64,000 nt of DNA from Trinickia dinghuensis (lineage in GTDB: Bacteria > Pseudomonadota > Gammaproteobacteria > Burkholderiales > Burkholderiaceae). The DNA lies in contig NZ_QRGA01000008.1 in assembly GCF_003367175.1 (NCBI RefSeq), positions 124,001 through 188,000 on the forward strand. Direction: 5' to 3'. The notes beneath the pieces are model-generated. The model worked only from the letters and a program-made list of their open reading frames with translations, was not told the origin of the DNA and did not search any database. Each line of letters starts with the position of its first letter. Positions within the stretch are counted from its first letter, which is position 1. Positions 17,718 to 27,228 of this stretch are shown in pieces. The translations under genes and the position numbers were made by a program.

Positions 17718-18575
17718 ATGACAGCCAAATTGATCGACGGCCTCGCCCTTTCCAAGACTCTCCGCGCCGACGTCGCGGCCCGCGCCGGCGCGCTCGCCGC
17801 GCGCGGCCATCAGCCGGGGCTCGCCGTGGTGCTCGTGGGCGACAACCCGGCCAGCGAAGTCTACGTGCGCAACAAGGTGAAGGCCTGCGAGGACAACGGC
17901 CTTTACTCGTCGTACGACCGCTACCCGGCCACGCTCTCGGAAGCCGATCTGCTCTCGCGGATCGACGCGCTCAATCGCGACCCGAGAATTCACGGCATCC
18001 TCGTTCAATTGCCGCTGCCGCAGCACATCGACGCTCACAAGGTGATCGAAGCGATCGCCCCCGAGAAGGACGTCGACGGCTTTCACATCGCCAATGCAGG
18101 TGCCCTGATGACGGGCAAGCCGCTGTTTCGGCCCTGCACGCCCTACGGCGTCATGAAGATGTTCGAGGCCTACGGCATCGAGCTGCAAGGCGCGAACGCC
18201 GTCGTCATCGGCCGCTCGAACATCGTCGGCAAGCCGATGGCGATGCTGCTGCTCGAAGCCGGCGCCACCGTCACGATCTGCAACAGCAAGACGCGCGATC
18301 TGGCCGCGCACACGCGCACGGCCGACATCGTCGTCGCGGCCACCGGCCGGCGCAACATCTTGACGGCCGACATGGTCAAACCCGGCGCGACCGTCATCGA
18401 CGTCGGCATGAACCGCGACGACGCGGGCAAGCTGTGCGGCGACGTCGATTTCGCGGGCGTCTCGGCCGTAGCCGGCCATATCACGCCGGTGCCGGGCGGC
18501 GTCGGTCCGATGACGATCACGATGCTGCTCGTCAACACGATCGAAGCGGCGGAACGCAGCGCGGCGCAAGGCTGA
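17718..18575 (+). CDS. folD: Methylenetetrahydrofolate dehydrogenase/cyclohydrolase FolD
   Basis: Bifunctional one-carbon enzyme: oxidises 5,10-methylene-THF with NADP+ and hydrolyses the methenyl form. 285 residues, normal for FolD. Visible motifs are [17 protein letters not shown] with the catalytic lysine, the GILVQLPLP loop, PEKDVDGFH, the Rossmann motif [13 protein letters not shown] and the C-terminal [16 protein letters not shown]. The ATG at 17718 fits the conserved N-terminus ([12 protein letters not shown]). It is a cytoplasmic housekeeping gene, on its own between the two-component genes and prlC. Confidence 0.98.
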   Translation: MTAKLIDGLALSKTLRADVAARAGALAARGHQPGLAVVLVGDNPASEVYVRNKVKACEDNGLYSSYDRYPATLSEADLLSRIDALNRDPRIHGILVQLPLPQHIDAHKVIEAIAPEKDVDGFHIANAGALMTGKPLFRPCTPYGVMKMFEAYGIELQGANAVVIGRSNIVGKPMAMLLLEAGATVTICNSKTRDLAAHTRTADIVVAATGRRNILTADMVKPGATVIDVGMNRDDAGKLCGDVDFAGVSAVAGHITPVPGGVGPMTITMLLVNTIEAAERSAAQG

Positions 18576-18650
18576 TCGCGGTACGACAGCTGCGGCACGG
18601 CTACGCGGCTCCGGGGCGAATTAGAAGAAGAACGAACGAAAATGCGAGCC

Positions 18651-18717
18651 GCCGATTGGAATCGGCGCGCGGCGCCCCAATAATGGCGATATCGGGCGCC
18701 GAGTCGAATCGGCGCCC
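18651..18717 (+). other. Two hairpins in the folD-prlC gap
   Basis: GCCGATT-GG-AATCGGC (18651-18666) and GGGCGCCGA-GTCGAA-TCGGCGCCC (18694-18717) are stable inverted repeats sharing the sequence AATCGGCGC. Neither has a T tract. They may slow or end folD transcription or structure the prlC leader. Confidence 0.5.
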
Positions 18718-18751
18718 GCCCTCTCGACTCCAGACAGATAGGAACAGCGCT

Positions 18752-20884
18752 ATGGCTTCGAATACGTCCGATTCGTCCCTCTCTCCCGACAAGCGCATCC
18801 AGAACGAGAACCCCCTGCTCGACTTTTCCGGCCTGCCGCGCTTCGGACAGATCCGCCCCGAGCACATCACGCCGGCGCTCGACCTCTTGCTCGAACAGGC
18901 GCAAGGCGCAATCGACCATGCGACCGACGCGGCTACCCCCGCTACTTGGGCCGACGTCGTCGAAACCACGGAAGCGGCAACCGAGCCGCTCTCGCGTGCC
19001 TGGGGCATCATCGGCCATTTGAATGCCGTCGCCGATACGCCCGAGCTGCGCGCCGCCTACGGCCAGAACCTGCCGCGCGTGACCGAATTCTGGTCGAGCG
19101 TGGGGCAGAACCTCGAATTGTTCGAAAAATACAAGGCGATCGTAGCAAGCCCCGAGTACGCCGGGCTCTCCGGCGAACGCAAGAAAATCCTGCAAAACTC
19201 GCTGCGCGATTTCCGTCTGTCGGGGGCCGAGCTGCCCGAGGACCAAAAGCCGCGCTTCTCCGAATTGCAAGAGCAGCAAGCCGCGCTGGCCAAAGCGTTC
19301 TCCGACCACGTGCTCGACGCGACGAACGCCTATGCCTACGTGGCGAAGACCGAAGCCGAACTCGCCGGCTTGCCCGCCGACGTCGTGCAAGCCGCACGCG
19401 AAGCCGCGCAGGAAGCGCAGATCGAAGGCTGGAAGTTCACGCTGCACTTCCCGTCGTATTTCCCGGTCATGCAATATGCCGCGCACCGTCCGATGCGCGA
19501 GACGATGTATCGCGCCTACGTGACGCGCGCGTCCGAACTCGGCGGCGCCTACGGCGGCGGCAAGGCCGAATGGGACAACACGGCGAACGTCGCCGAGCTC
19601 TTGAAGCTGCGCAAGGAAGAGGCGCAGATGCTCGGCTACCGCAACTTCGCCGAGGTCTCCCTCGTGCCGAAGATGGCCGATACGCCCGACCAGGTCGCCG
19701 AGTTCCTCGAGGATCTGGCCAAGCGCGCGCGCCCTTATGCCGAGACGGACTGGCAGGAACTGCGCACGTTCGCGGCCGACGAACTCGGCCTCGCCGCGCT
19801 CGAACCGTGGGACGTCGCGTTCGCGGGAGAGCGCCTGCGTGAAAAGCGCTATGCGTTCTCGGAAAACGAGGTCAAGCAATACTTCCCCGAGGAAGCGGTT
19901 GTCAAAGGGCTGTTCAAGGTCGCGCAGACGCTGTTCGGCGTCACGATCCGCCGCGACGAAACGGCGGTGTGGCACCCTGACGTGCGCTTCTTCCGCATCG
20001 AGGACGCTACGGGTGCGCTGCGCGCGCAGTTCTACCTCGATCTGTATGCCCGCGAAGGCAAGCGCGGCGGCGCCTGGATGGACGATGCGCGTTCGCGGCA
20101 CCTGCGCAGCGACGGCAGCGTACAGACGCCGGTCGCCTATCTGACCTGCAACTTCTCGGCGCCGGTCGGCGGCAAGAGCGCCTGCTTCACGCATGACGAA
20201 GCCATCACGCTGTTCCATGAGTTCGGCCACGGCCTGCATCACATGCTGACGCGCGTGAACGAACTCGGCATCTCAGGCATCAACGGCGTCGAGTGGGATG
20301 CCGTCGAGCTGCCGTCGCAATTCCTCGAGAACTTCTGCTGGGAGTGGGATGTGCTCGCCGATATGTCGTCGCATGTCGATACCGGTGAAAAGCTGCCCCG
20401 CGAACTGTTCGACAAGATGATCGCGGCGAAGAACTTCCAAAGCGGGCTCGGCACGCTACGCCAGATCGTCTTCTCGATGTACGACATGCAGCTGCATACG
20501 AGCTTCGATCCGCAAGGGGCGCAAAACGCGAACGATCTCGCACGAGAACTGAACGAGCGCTATCACGTGATTCCGCAAGCGAGCTTCTCGCGCTGGCCGA
20601 ATACGTTCAGCCATATCTTCGCGGGCGGTTACGCGGCGGGGTACTACAGCTACAAGTGGGCCGAGGTGCTGTCGGCCGACGCTTACTCCGCGTTCGAAGA
20701 CGCCGCCAAGGCAACGCAAGGCAGCGTACTCGATGCCGAGACGGGCACGCGGTACCGCACGGAGATTCTCGAAGTCGGCGGCAGCCGTCCGGCGATGGAA
20801 TCGTTCAAGGCATTCCGCGGCCGCACGCCGACGATCGACGCGCTCTTGCGACACAACGGCATGGCGCCGGCACCGGCGAAATGA
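18752..20884 (+). CDS. prlC: Oligopeptidase A (M3 metallopeptidase)
   Basis: Cytoplasmic zinc peptidase that degrades short peptides such as cleaved signal peptides; 710 residues, close to the usual size. The zinc site is seen as TLFHEFGHGLHHML (HEFGH), followed by the conserved E in the VEWDAVELPSQFLE segment. The substrate-binding tyrosine/glycine region appears near the C-terminus (FAGGYAAGYYSYKWA). The ATG at 18752 is chosen because AGGA lies nine bases upstream and the protein start matches the family (NPLLDFSGLPRF); an upstream open frame to 18434 overlaps folD and is not plausible. It is convergent with codA. Confidence 0.96.
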   Translation: MASNTSDSSLSPDKRIQNENPLLDFSGLPRFGQIRPEHITPALDLLLEQAQGAIDHATDAATPATWADVVETTEAATEPLSRAWGIIGHLNAVADTPELRAAYGQNLPRVTEFWSSVGQNLELFEKYKAIVASPEYAGLSGERKKILQNSLRDFRLSGAELPEDQKPRFSELQEQQAALAKAFSDHVLDATNAYAYVAKTEAELAGLPADVVQAAREAAQEAQIEGWKFTLHFPSYFPVMQYAAHRPMRETMYRAYVTRASELGGAYGGGKAEWDNTANVAELLKLRKEEAQMLGYRNFAEVSLVPKMADTPDQVAEFLEDLAKRARPYAETDWQELRTFAADELGLAALEPWDVAFAGERLREKRYAFSENEVKQYFPEEAVVKGLFKVAQTLFGVTIRRDETAVWHPDVRFFRIEDATGALRAQFYLDLYAREGKRGGAWMDDARSRHLRSDGSVQTPVAYLTCNFSAPVGGKSACFTHDEAITLFHEFGHGLHHMLTRVNELGISGINGVEWDAVELPSQFLENFCWEWDVLADMSSHVDTGEKLPRELFDKMIAAKNFQSGLGTLRQIVFSMYDMQLHTSFDPQGAQNANDLARELNERYHVIPQASFSRWPNTFSHIFAGGYAAGYYSYKWAEVLSADAYSAFEDAAKATQGSVLDAETGTRYRTEILEVGGSRPAMESFKAFRGRTPTIDALLRHNGMAPAPAK

Positions 20885-20917
20885 TGTCGAGCATGGAGGG
20901 CGTGGCTGAGCGGTGAG

Positions 20918-22204
20918 TTACCGGTTCAGCTTGAAATCGATCTCGGGCGGCCGCCCTTCCAGCGATAGCGTCGCGCGCGCCGCCGGTGTGCGCGCGACGA
21001 TCTTGCCGCCGCGCACGACGGCCAGACGTGTGGCCCGCAATCGAATCGCCTCGATCGGGTCGCTCGCATCCAGCACGATGCAATCGGCACGGCAACCCGG
21101 CGCGATGCCATAGCCTTCCAAACCGAGAATCCGCGCCGCGTTCGCCGTCACCGCGTCGAATGCAGCACGCATTGCGTCGACACCCGTCATCTGCGCGACG
21201 TGCAGCCCCATGTGCGCCACTTCCAGCATGTCCGCCGAACCGAGGCTGTACCACGGATCCATCACGCAGTCGTGGCCGAACGCCACGTCGATACCGGCCG
21301 CCAGCATCTCCGGCACGCGCGTCATCCCGCGCCGCTTCGGGTAGGTATCGGCGCGACCTTGCAGCGTGATGTTGATCAAAGGATTGGCGATCGCAGCCAC
21401 GCCCGACTCGCGCATCAGCGGCAACAGCTTGCTCACGTAGTAGTTGTCCATCGAGTGCATCGACGTCAGATGCGAGCCGGCCACGCGCCCTTCCAGCCCC
21501 AGGCGATGCGCCTCCGAACATAGCGTTTCGATATGACGGGACAGAGGATCGTCCGATTCGTCACAATGCATGTCGACGGGTAGCCCCTTGGCGGCCGCGA
21601 ATTCGCAGAGCACCCGGATCGACTCGGCGCCGTCGGCCATCGTCCGCTCGAAGTGCGGGATGCCGCCGACCACATCGACGCCCATCGCCACTGCCCGCTT
21701 CAGATTGTCGAAGGCACCAGCCGAGCGCAGCAAGCCGTCCTGCGGAAAGGCCACGAGCTGCAAGTCGAGATACGGTGCGACGCGGCGCTTCACTTCGAGC
21801 AGCGCTTCGACGGCAAGCAAGCGCGGATCGCAAACGTCGACATGCGAGCGAATCGCGAGGAGCCCGCGCGCGACGGCCCAGTCGCAGTACTGAAGCGCAC
21901 GCTGAATCAGCGCCTCCTGTGTCAGTTGAGGCTTGAGCTCGCCCCACAGAGCGATCCCTTCGAGCAACGTGCCTGACGCATTGACGCGCGGCAAGCCATA
22001 AGAGAGCGTGGCATCGAGATGGAAATGCGCGTCGACGAACGGAGGCGAGACGAGCGCACCGGCCGCGTCGATCTCCTGCCGGGCCGTGGCCGCGAGCTGC
22101 GGCTCGACGGCAACGATACGCCCCGCGTCGATCGCAATATCGACTAGAGCGTCCTGGCCAACGACGTGACTCGTCAATGCGGCACGGCGGATGATGAGAT
22201 CCAT
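20918..22204 (-). CDS. codA: Cytosine deaminase
   Basis: Amidohydrolase-superfamily enzyme converting cytosine to uracil and ammonia in pyrimidine salvage; 428 residues. Metal and catalytic motifs align with E. coli CodA: HFHLD, RSHVDVCD, VAFPQDG, HCDESDD (general-base Glu), ASH-like HLTSMHSM and FGHDCVMDPWYSLG. Long stretches such as LQGRADTYPKRRGMTRV match the enzyme closely, so this is more specific than a generic amidohydrolase. No codB permease is adjacent, so cytosine import must be encoded elsewhere. It is a single gene, convergent with prlC with a 33-base gap. Confidence 0.92.
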   Translation of the reverse strand: MDLIIRRAALTSHVVGQDALVDIAIDAGRIVAVEPQLAATARQEIDAAGALVSPPFVDAHFHLDATLSYGLPRVNASGTLLEGIALWGELKPQLTQEALIQRALQYCDWAVARGLLAIRSHVDVCDPRLLAVEALLEVKRRVAPYLDLQLVAFPQDGLLRSAGAFDNLKRAVAMGVDVVGGIPHFERTMADGAESIRVLCEFAAAKGLPVDMHCDESDDPLSRHIETLCSEAHRLGLEGRVAGSHLTSMHSMDNYYVSKLLPLMRESGVAAIANPLINITLQGRADTYPKRRGMTRVPEMLAAGIDVAFGHDCVMDPWYSLGSADMLEVAHMGLHVAQMTGVDAMRAAFDAVTANAARILGLEGYGIAPGCRADCIVLDASDPIEAIRLRATRLAVVRGGKIVARTPAARATLSLEGRPPEIDFKLNR

Positions 22205-22320
22205 CTAGGGCTCCTCGGATGAAGAACGGCCATCGGCACGGGTTCGACTGATCGACTGCAACGTGAGAGACGGCTCACGCAGCGATATGCGTGTGGTGTG
22301 CCGATCGCTGATTCTAGAGT

Positions 22321-23478
22321 CTAACTAGCCGGGCCGCTCGGCTCGTTACGTTCGTCCTCAAACAACGGGAATTGTTGGCCTTGGCCGGCGGCATCGTCCT
22401 CTTCAAGGCGCACACCGACGCCCAGCAAACGCACGGGACGGTTGCGACGTGCAAAGCCTTTTTCGAGCAATGCGATGAAGGTGGGCAAATCGGTCGCGCC
22501 GGCCACGCACTCGACGGTCGTCCTTTGGAAGTCCGCGAAACGGATCTTGACGTAAAGCTTGCGGATCGCGGCGACGGCCCCGACGCGCTCGATGCGCGCG
22601 TCGAGTTGTTCGGCGAGTTGCCGAATCTCGGCCGTGCACGCTTCGAGCGTCCGCAAGTCCGTCACGTAGGTCGTTTCGACGCTGATCGACTTGCGCTCCT
22701 GATCCGGCTCCACGGTCCGATGATCGATCCCGCGCGATAGGTTGTAGAGCCGGCGGCCGAACGCGCCGAAGCGCTGGTGAAGATCGAGGAGCGACCACTC
22801 GCGCAGATCGCGGCAAGTATTGATGCCAAGCTGTTCGAGTTTCGCCGCCGTGACTTTGCCGACGCCGAAGATCTTGCGCACGGGCAAGGCAGCGACAAAG
22901 GCATCGACCTCATGAGGGCGGACGACGAACAGGCCGTCGGGCTTGTTCCAATCGGATGCGATTTTGGCGACGAATTTGTTCGGCGCGACACCGGCCGATA
23001 CCGTAACGCCGACCGTATCGCGCACGCGCTCGCGGATATCGGCGGCCATCAACGTGGCGCTGCCCTTGCATCGCGTTGCCGCGGTGACGTCGAGATACGC
23101 TTCATCGAGCGAAAGCGGCTCGACGATCGGGGTGAAGTCGCGGTAAATCGCCATGATCTGCCGCGACGCGATGCGGTACTTCTCCATCGAGGGCGGGATG
23201 ATCAACAGCTCGGGGCACTTGCGCATCGCCGTGGCCGACGACATCGCCGAATGCACGCCAAAGCGGCGTGCTTCATAGTTGCAGGTGGCAATCACGCCAC
23301 GATGATCGGGGCGGCCGCCGACAGCGAGCGGCCGGCCGCGCAGGCTCGGATCGTCGCGCATCTCGACCGACGCGTAGAAGCAATCGCAATCGCAGTGGAT
23401 GATTTTGCGGACGAGCGCAGCCGGCGCGCCGTCCGGCGCGGGGATGGAAGTGGGAACCGATTGATCGTGCGTGCTCAA
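22321..23478 (-). CDS. dinB: DNA polymerase IV (translesion, SOS-induced)
   Basis: Y-family polymerase of 385 residues that copies past damaged bases. The catalytic residues are visible in HCDCDCFYASVE (first Asp) and in PLSLDEAYLDVT (Asp-Glu pair); the little-finger region is intact. The only plausible in-frame start is TTG at 23478, which adds 22 residues before the VRKIIH segment where E. coli DinB begins; that codon is GTC and cannot start. No clear Shine-Dalgarno precedes the TTG, and a LexA box ends just 10 bases upstream. Translation start therefore remains uncertain. Confidence 0.93.
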   Translation of the reverse strand: MSTHDQSVPTSIPAPDGAPAALVRKIIHCDCDCFYASVEMRDDPSLRGRPLAVGGRPDHRGVIATCNYEARRFGVHSAMSSATAMRKCPELLIIPPSMEKYRIASRQIMAIYRDFTPIVEPLSLDEAYLDVTAATRCKGSATLMAADIRERVRDTVGVTVSAGVAPNKFVAKIASDWNKPDGLFVVRPHEVDAFVAALPVRKIFGVGKVTAAKLEQLGINTCRDLREWSLLDLHQRFGAFGRRLYNLSRGIDHRTVEPDQERKSISVETTYVTDLRTLEACTAEIRQLAEQLDARIERVGAVAAIRKLYVKIRFADFQRTTVECVAGATDLPTFIALLEKGFARRNRPVRLLGVGVRLEEDDAAGQGQQFPLFEDERNEPSGPAS

Positions 23479-23487
23479 AGTGAATGA

Positions 23488-23507
23488 TACTGTACAAAAT
23501 CACAGTA
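23488..23507 (-). promoter_or_regulatory. LexA (SOS) box controlling dinB
   Basis: TACTGT-N8-ACAGTA is a perfect inverted repeat matching the SOS consensus CTGT-N8-ACAG. It lies immediately upstream of the dinB start, where bound LexA would block transcription. Confidence 0.93.
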
Positions 23508-23564
23508 TTCATTTCAAGTGGCACGCACGGGAGATAGCGCGCGGCGTGGGCGCCACGCGCTATT

Positions 23565-23591
23565 TGCACCTGCACCTGCACCTGCACCTGC
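23565..23591. repeat. Hexamer microsatellite (TGCACC)4
   Basis: Four perfect tandem copies of TGCACC plus a partial copy, followed by GATCGGC GATCGGC. It lies in the non-coding gap just beyond the chemoreceptor stop (23614) and before the dinB SOS box. Confidence 0.9.
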
Positions 23592-23613
23592 GATCGGCGA
23601 TCGGCGCTCGGCC

Positions 23614-25227
23614 TCAGGCAGCGATCGGCCAACCCTCATCAGCACCGGCGGATGCACTTCCGCCCAGGGCCAACGGTTCGTTCGATGCGCGGAAGAACGC
23701 GACGGCATCGCCGAGCTGATGCCCTTGCTCGTCGAGCGACTGCGATGCGGCGGCGGCCTCTTCGACGAGCGCGGCGTTCTGCTGCGTGACGTCGTCCATC
23801 TGCGAAATCGCCTGACCAACCTGCTCGATCCCGCGGCGCTGTTCGTCGGATGCCGCGGCGATCTCGCCCATGATGTCGGTGACGCGGGCAACCGCTCGCG
23901 TGATTTCCTCCATCGTCGACCCCGCTTCACCTGCCAGCGCGGAGCCCTCCTCGATCGTCTGCACGGACGCGGCGATGAGTTCCTTGATCTCCTTCGCAGC
24001 GCTCGACGAACGCTGCGCGAGGCTGCGCACTTCGCTCGCCACGACTGCGAAGCCACGGCCCTGCTCGCCCGCACGCGCCGCCTCGACGGCCGCGTTCAAC
24101 GCAAGGATGTTCGTTTGGAACGCGATGCCTTCGATCATCCCGGTGATGTCGGCGATCTTGGTCGAGCAGTCGCTGATCTGCGTCATCGTATCGACAACGC
24201 GGCCGACGACACCGCTGCCTTGATGCGCCACATCCGACGCAGTGGACGCCAGCATACTGGCCTGCTGCGCGTTTTCCGCGTTCAACCGCACGGTGGACGT
24301 GAGCTGCTCCATGCTCGCGGCCGTCTGCTGCAGCGCAGAGGCTTGCTGTTCGGTACGGCTGGACAGATCGAGATTGCCCGCCGCGATTTGGGCGGTCGCG
24401 CTGGCGATCGTCTCGGTGCCGGCCCTGACCTTGACGACGACACGTTTGAGGTTGCCGTTCATCTCGTCGAGCGCGCCCAGCAATTGACCGACTTCGTCGC
24501 GCGTCGCCGCATCGATCTGGCCTGTCAAATCGCCCTCGGCCACGCGGTGCGCAAATTTGACGGCACCTTCCAAGGGAAGCGTGATAGAACGCGCCGATAC
24601 GATCCCCAAGCCGAGTACGCCGCACAGAATTGCGAGCGAACAGACGATTTCGAGCGTGTTTGCGTTATCGATCAGCGCGTGGGCCCGGTCGGCCCCTTGC
24701 TGCCCCAGGACGCGGTTGTAGGCGCGATGCGCTTCGATGGCGGCGTCGAAGCGTTGAGCGGCATCGGCCATGGCGCCGTCGAGCAACTCGGCGGCCTGCT
24801 GCTTCTGGCTCGCGCGCGACAGAGACAGCACCTGATCGCGGATTTGCGACGACTGCGCGACGGCGGCGCGATCGGCCGCATACATGTCGCGATCCTTCTC
24901 GTCGGATACGAGCGACTCGTACTTCCCTAATTGCGCCTCCAGCATGCTGCGCTGATTCGCGATCTGCTGTTCGATGCTTTGCATCTTCTGCGGATCCGTT
25001 GCCGCAACGTGCTTGCTCGTGAGCAGCGTCATCGCGTCGTACGCTTTCAACGCACCATCGAGCACCACGAAGCTGGGGACCGTGTTGTCGTTCGCGTAGC
25101 TCGCCGCGTCGTACACCCGGCGCGTTTGGAAAATGCCGAAGCCCGTGACCGCGAACAACGCCACTGCCGCCACGAGATTCAACAGCATCAAGCGCCGGGC
25201 GATCTTCAAGTCGTAAAACCATTTCAT
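23614..25227 (-). CDS. Methyl-accepting chemotaxis protein with four-helix ligand domain
   Basis: Chemoreceptor of 537 residues. TM1 is near the N-terminus ([21 protein letters not shown]), then a periplasmic helical bundle of about 150 residues (4HB type), TM2 ([13 protein letters not shown]), a HAMP segment and the cytoplasmic signalling domain. The latter contains the conserved hairpin tip [22 protein letters not shown] (with flanking residues) and [12 protein letters not shown]. There is no CheR-binding pentapeptide at the C-terminus (ends WPIAA). The start at 25227 is chosen from the membrane-anchor sequence and an AGGGAAG upstream. The ligand is unknown. No che genes are nearby, so it is a dispersed receptor. 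Confidence 0.93.
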   Translation of the reverse strand: MKWFYDLKIARRLMLLNLVAAVALFAVTGFGIFQTRRVYDAASYANDNTVPSFVVLDGALKAYDAMTLLTSKHVAATDPQKMQSIEQQIANQRSMLEAQLGKYESLVSDEKDRDMYAADRAAVAQSSQIRDQVLSLSRASQKQQAAELLDGAMADAAQRFDAAIEAHRAYNRVLGQQGADRAHALIDNANTLEIVCSLAILCGVLGLGIVSARSITLPLEGAVKFAHRVAEGDLTGQIDAATRDEVGQLLGALDEMNGNLKRVVVKVRAGTETIASATAQIAAGNLDLSSRTEQQASALQQTAASMEQLTSTVRLNAENAQQASMLASTASDVAHQGSGVVGRVVDTMTQISDCSTKIADITGMIEGIAFQTNILALNAAVEAARAGEQGRGFAVVASEVRSLAQRSSSAAKEIKELIAASVQTIEEGSALAGEAGSTMEEITRAVARVTDIMGEIAAASDEQRRGIEQVGQAISQMDDVTQQNAALVEEAAAASQSLDEQGHQLGDAVAFFRASNEPLALGGSASAGADEGWPIAA

Positions 25228-25667
25228 GCTGCTTTCTTCCCTCTGAACGAATCGTGCGGCGTCGATGCCGCGCAACGCGCAAACATATTTTGAACGGACC
25301 GTGTCGCGCGGCGCCTATCGACGGACAGGCGTGGATGCGGGCGAGCGGCCGTCCAGCGATTTACTCAGGTATCCTAACTAACTCAAGAAGGACCGCGACA
25401 ACGTTTGCGCGCGACATCGAATGGGGGACGGACGCTCCCAGATAGATGAAACGGCGCAACCAGGTTGGCGAGACGCGATGCACGCATCGGTCTTCTGGGT
25501 TGCCGCATGCAATATCGGCCTATGCGGCGAATGCTTGAGGGGAGTCGCCCAAGAACAAACAGGGGCGGAGAGGAAAGCGGGAGTCGACCGAGAGGCAACT
25601 GCAACGACTAGGCAGCGATATCCTGATCTACACCGCCAAGCAACGAAGATCAGACACCTGAGACGCA
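25228..25667. other. Gene-free 440-base gap between chemoreceptor and tRNA
   Basis: I see no credible gene. One frame (from 25421) is open for about 100 codons but runs into the tRNA, lacks a ribosome binding site and shows no protein-like composition. The right-hand part must hold the end of the tRNA transcript and the left part the chemoreceptor promoter, for which I found no convincing hexamers. Confidence 0.6.
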
Positions 25668-25690
25668 AAAGCCCGCTAGGAGCGGGCTTT
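25668..25690 (-). terminator. Terminator of the initiator tRNA transcript
   Basis: AAAGCCCGCT (25668-25677) and AGCGGGCTTT (25681-25690) flank a 3-base loop. On the minus strand the stem runs into TTTTGCG, eight bases after the CCA end of the tRNA. Confidence 0.85.
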
Positions 25691-25697
25691 CGTGTAT

Positions 25698-25774
<77 letters not shown>

Positions 25775-25786
25775 TCAGAGAAATAA

Positions 25787-25815
25787 ATTATATGGGGCTT
25801 TCACGTTTGTGTCAA
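25787..25815 (-). promoter_or_regulatory. Full-consensus promoter of the initiator tRNA
   Basis: On the minus strand TTGACA (25810-25815), a 17-base spacer and TATAAT (25787-25792): a perfect sigma-70 promoter. The -35 overlaps the stop codon of the upstream SDR gene. Confidence 0.92.
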
Positions 25816-26606
25816 ACAATACTGTCGACGACGCCGCCATCGACACGCAGCGCAGCGCCGGTTGTCGCCGAAGCTTGGGCCGAGCAGACGTAGACGACGA
25901 GATTCGCGACCTCCTCGACCGTGGCCGGACGCTGCAGGATCGAACTCGCGCGATGTGTGCGGACGAATTCGACCGCGACTTGGTCGACGCTCTTGCCCTG
26001 CTGCTCGGCCGTCTCCTTGAGCATCGACTTCACCCCATCCGACATGGTCGGCCCAGGCAGCACCGAGTTCACGGTCACTTGCGTGCCCGCCGCGAGCTTC
26101 GCCAATCCGCGCGCGATCGAGAGCTGCGCCGTCTTCGTCATCCCGTAGTGAATCATGTCTGCGGGAATGTTGAGCGCGGACTCCGAGGAGATGAAGACGA
26201 TGCGCCCCCAATCTCGCTCGAGCATGCCGCGCATGTAGTGCCGTGCCAAGCGCACGCCCGACATGACGTTCGTCTGGAAGAAGCGCTCCCACGTTTCGTC
26301 CGATATCTCGAAGAACGGTTCGGGGCCGTAGATGCCCGCATTGTTCACGAGAATATCGGCCGTCGGCACCGCGTGAACGAGCTTGGCGATGCCGTCGGCG
26401 CTCGACAGATCGCCTGCGATACCGCGCACGTCGGCGTTCGGCACCGCATCGCGCATGGCATCGAGCGATGCCACGACCGATGCTTCGCTGCGGCCGTTGA
26501 TGATCGTGTGCGCGCCGGCGCGCGCCAGGCCCGTCGCGATCGCGAAGCCGATGCCGGCCGTCGAGGCGCTCACCAGGGCGGTCTTGCCGGAAAGGTCGAT
26601 ATGCAT
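25812..26606 (-). CDS. SDR-family oxidoreductase
   Basis: Short-chain dehydrogenase/reductase of 264 residues, probably NAD(P)-dependent. The cofactor motif is a variant, ASTAGIGFAIA instead of TGxxxGIG; NNAGIYG is present, and the catalytic Ser and YxxxK are seen in ISSESA and YGMTK. The C-terminal region is SATTGAALRVDGGV. The start at 26606 (MHIDLSGKTALV) is chosen because the family begins here, not at an upstream in-frame codon. Substrate unknown. The gene is alone between the tRNA and the accessory block, and its stop codon overlaps the tRNA promoter. Confidence 0.9.
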   Translation of the reverse strand: MHIDLSGKTALVSASTAGIGFAIATGLARAGAHTIINGRSEASVVASLDAMRDAVPNADVRGIAGDLSSADGIAKLVHAVPTADILVNNAGIYGPEPFFEISDETWERFFQTNVMSGVRLARHYMRGMLERDWGRIVFISSESALNIPADMIHYGMTKTAQLSIARGLAKLAAGTQVTVNSVLPGPTMSDGVKSMLKETAEQQGKSVDQVAVEFVRTHRASSILQRPATVEEVANLVVYVCSAQASATTGAALRVDGGVVDSIV

Positions 26607-26769
26607 GGGTGGGTTCTCCATGGTTCGAGGCGTGGGAAAAGCGCAGGGCAAAAGGGTTGCGCTCAGTCCGAATTTTGACGCAACGCAGCTTGACGCGCCG
26701 AGTTGGCTGATACGATCGCCGCCCTGCAGCATAACGAACCTATAACAATCATTCTGGGAGAGCTAGAAC

Positions 26770-27228
26770 ATGGACTGCGTTACATTCTCCAAAGCATTCC
26801 AAGACAACATGAATGCGCTACGGTTACCTGCCCCCTTCAGCCTGTTTTCGTCGCTGACGACGGCTCTGGGAAACCTTGGCGCGATGCTGAATGCATTTAA
26901 ATCCGTTGGGCCGACAGCCACGGTTGCTGAGATGATTGGAGCAACAATTTTGCGCGAGCGATTGGACGTGGTTGGCGCCATGGCCGCGTCGTACTATGTC
27001 GGAGCAGTGATCGGCAGCGTGGTTGTTGCGAGCGAAGGGGCTAAGGCATGCAAAGGACGCACATCATCTGCCCGTATCCGCTTGGTCGTCCTCTGGCTTG
27101 CCAGTCGCGGCGTGCTAGTTCCGATGGACTTACAGATATTTATGCAGCACAACCCCGAGGCCATTGAGGACAACATGAAGCGGAGGTCCTACGCGATGCG
27201 CGCATGGCAACACGGAGACAGGTCATGA
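26770..27228 (+). CDS. Unrecognised protein with two hydrophobic segments
   Basis: Protein of 152 residues with no domain I can name. GGGAGAG lies seven bases before the ATG, so it is very likely translated. The first half is hydrophobic and Ala/Gly-rich (LFSSLTTALGNLGAML; GAMAASYYVGAVIGSVVVA, about 70-88), followed by a basic region (KGRTSSARIRLVVLWLASRG) and a polar C-terminus. The next gene overlaps its stop by ATGA, indicating co-translation. The local sequence is visibly richer in A and T and uses codons unlike the flanking genes, which suggests horizontal acquisition. A holin-like or membrane-effector role is possible but speculative. Confidence 0.7.
   Translation: MDCVTFSKAFQDNMNALRLPAPFSLFSSLTTALGNLGAMLNAFKSVGPTATVAEMIGATILRERLDVVGAMAASYYVGAVIGSVVVASEGAKACKGRTSSARIRLVVLWLASRGVLVPMDLQIFMQHNPEAIEDNMKRRSYAMRAWQHGDRS

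Noticed and set aside
26994-27176. Short minus-strand frame inside the 152-residue protein gene
   Set aside because: No ribosome binding site and opposite to a well-supported gene.
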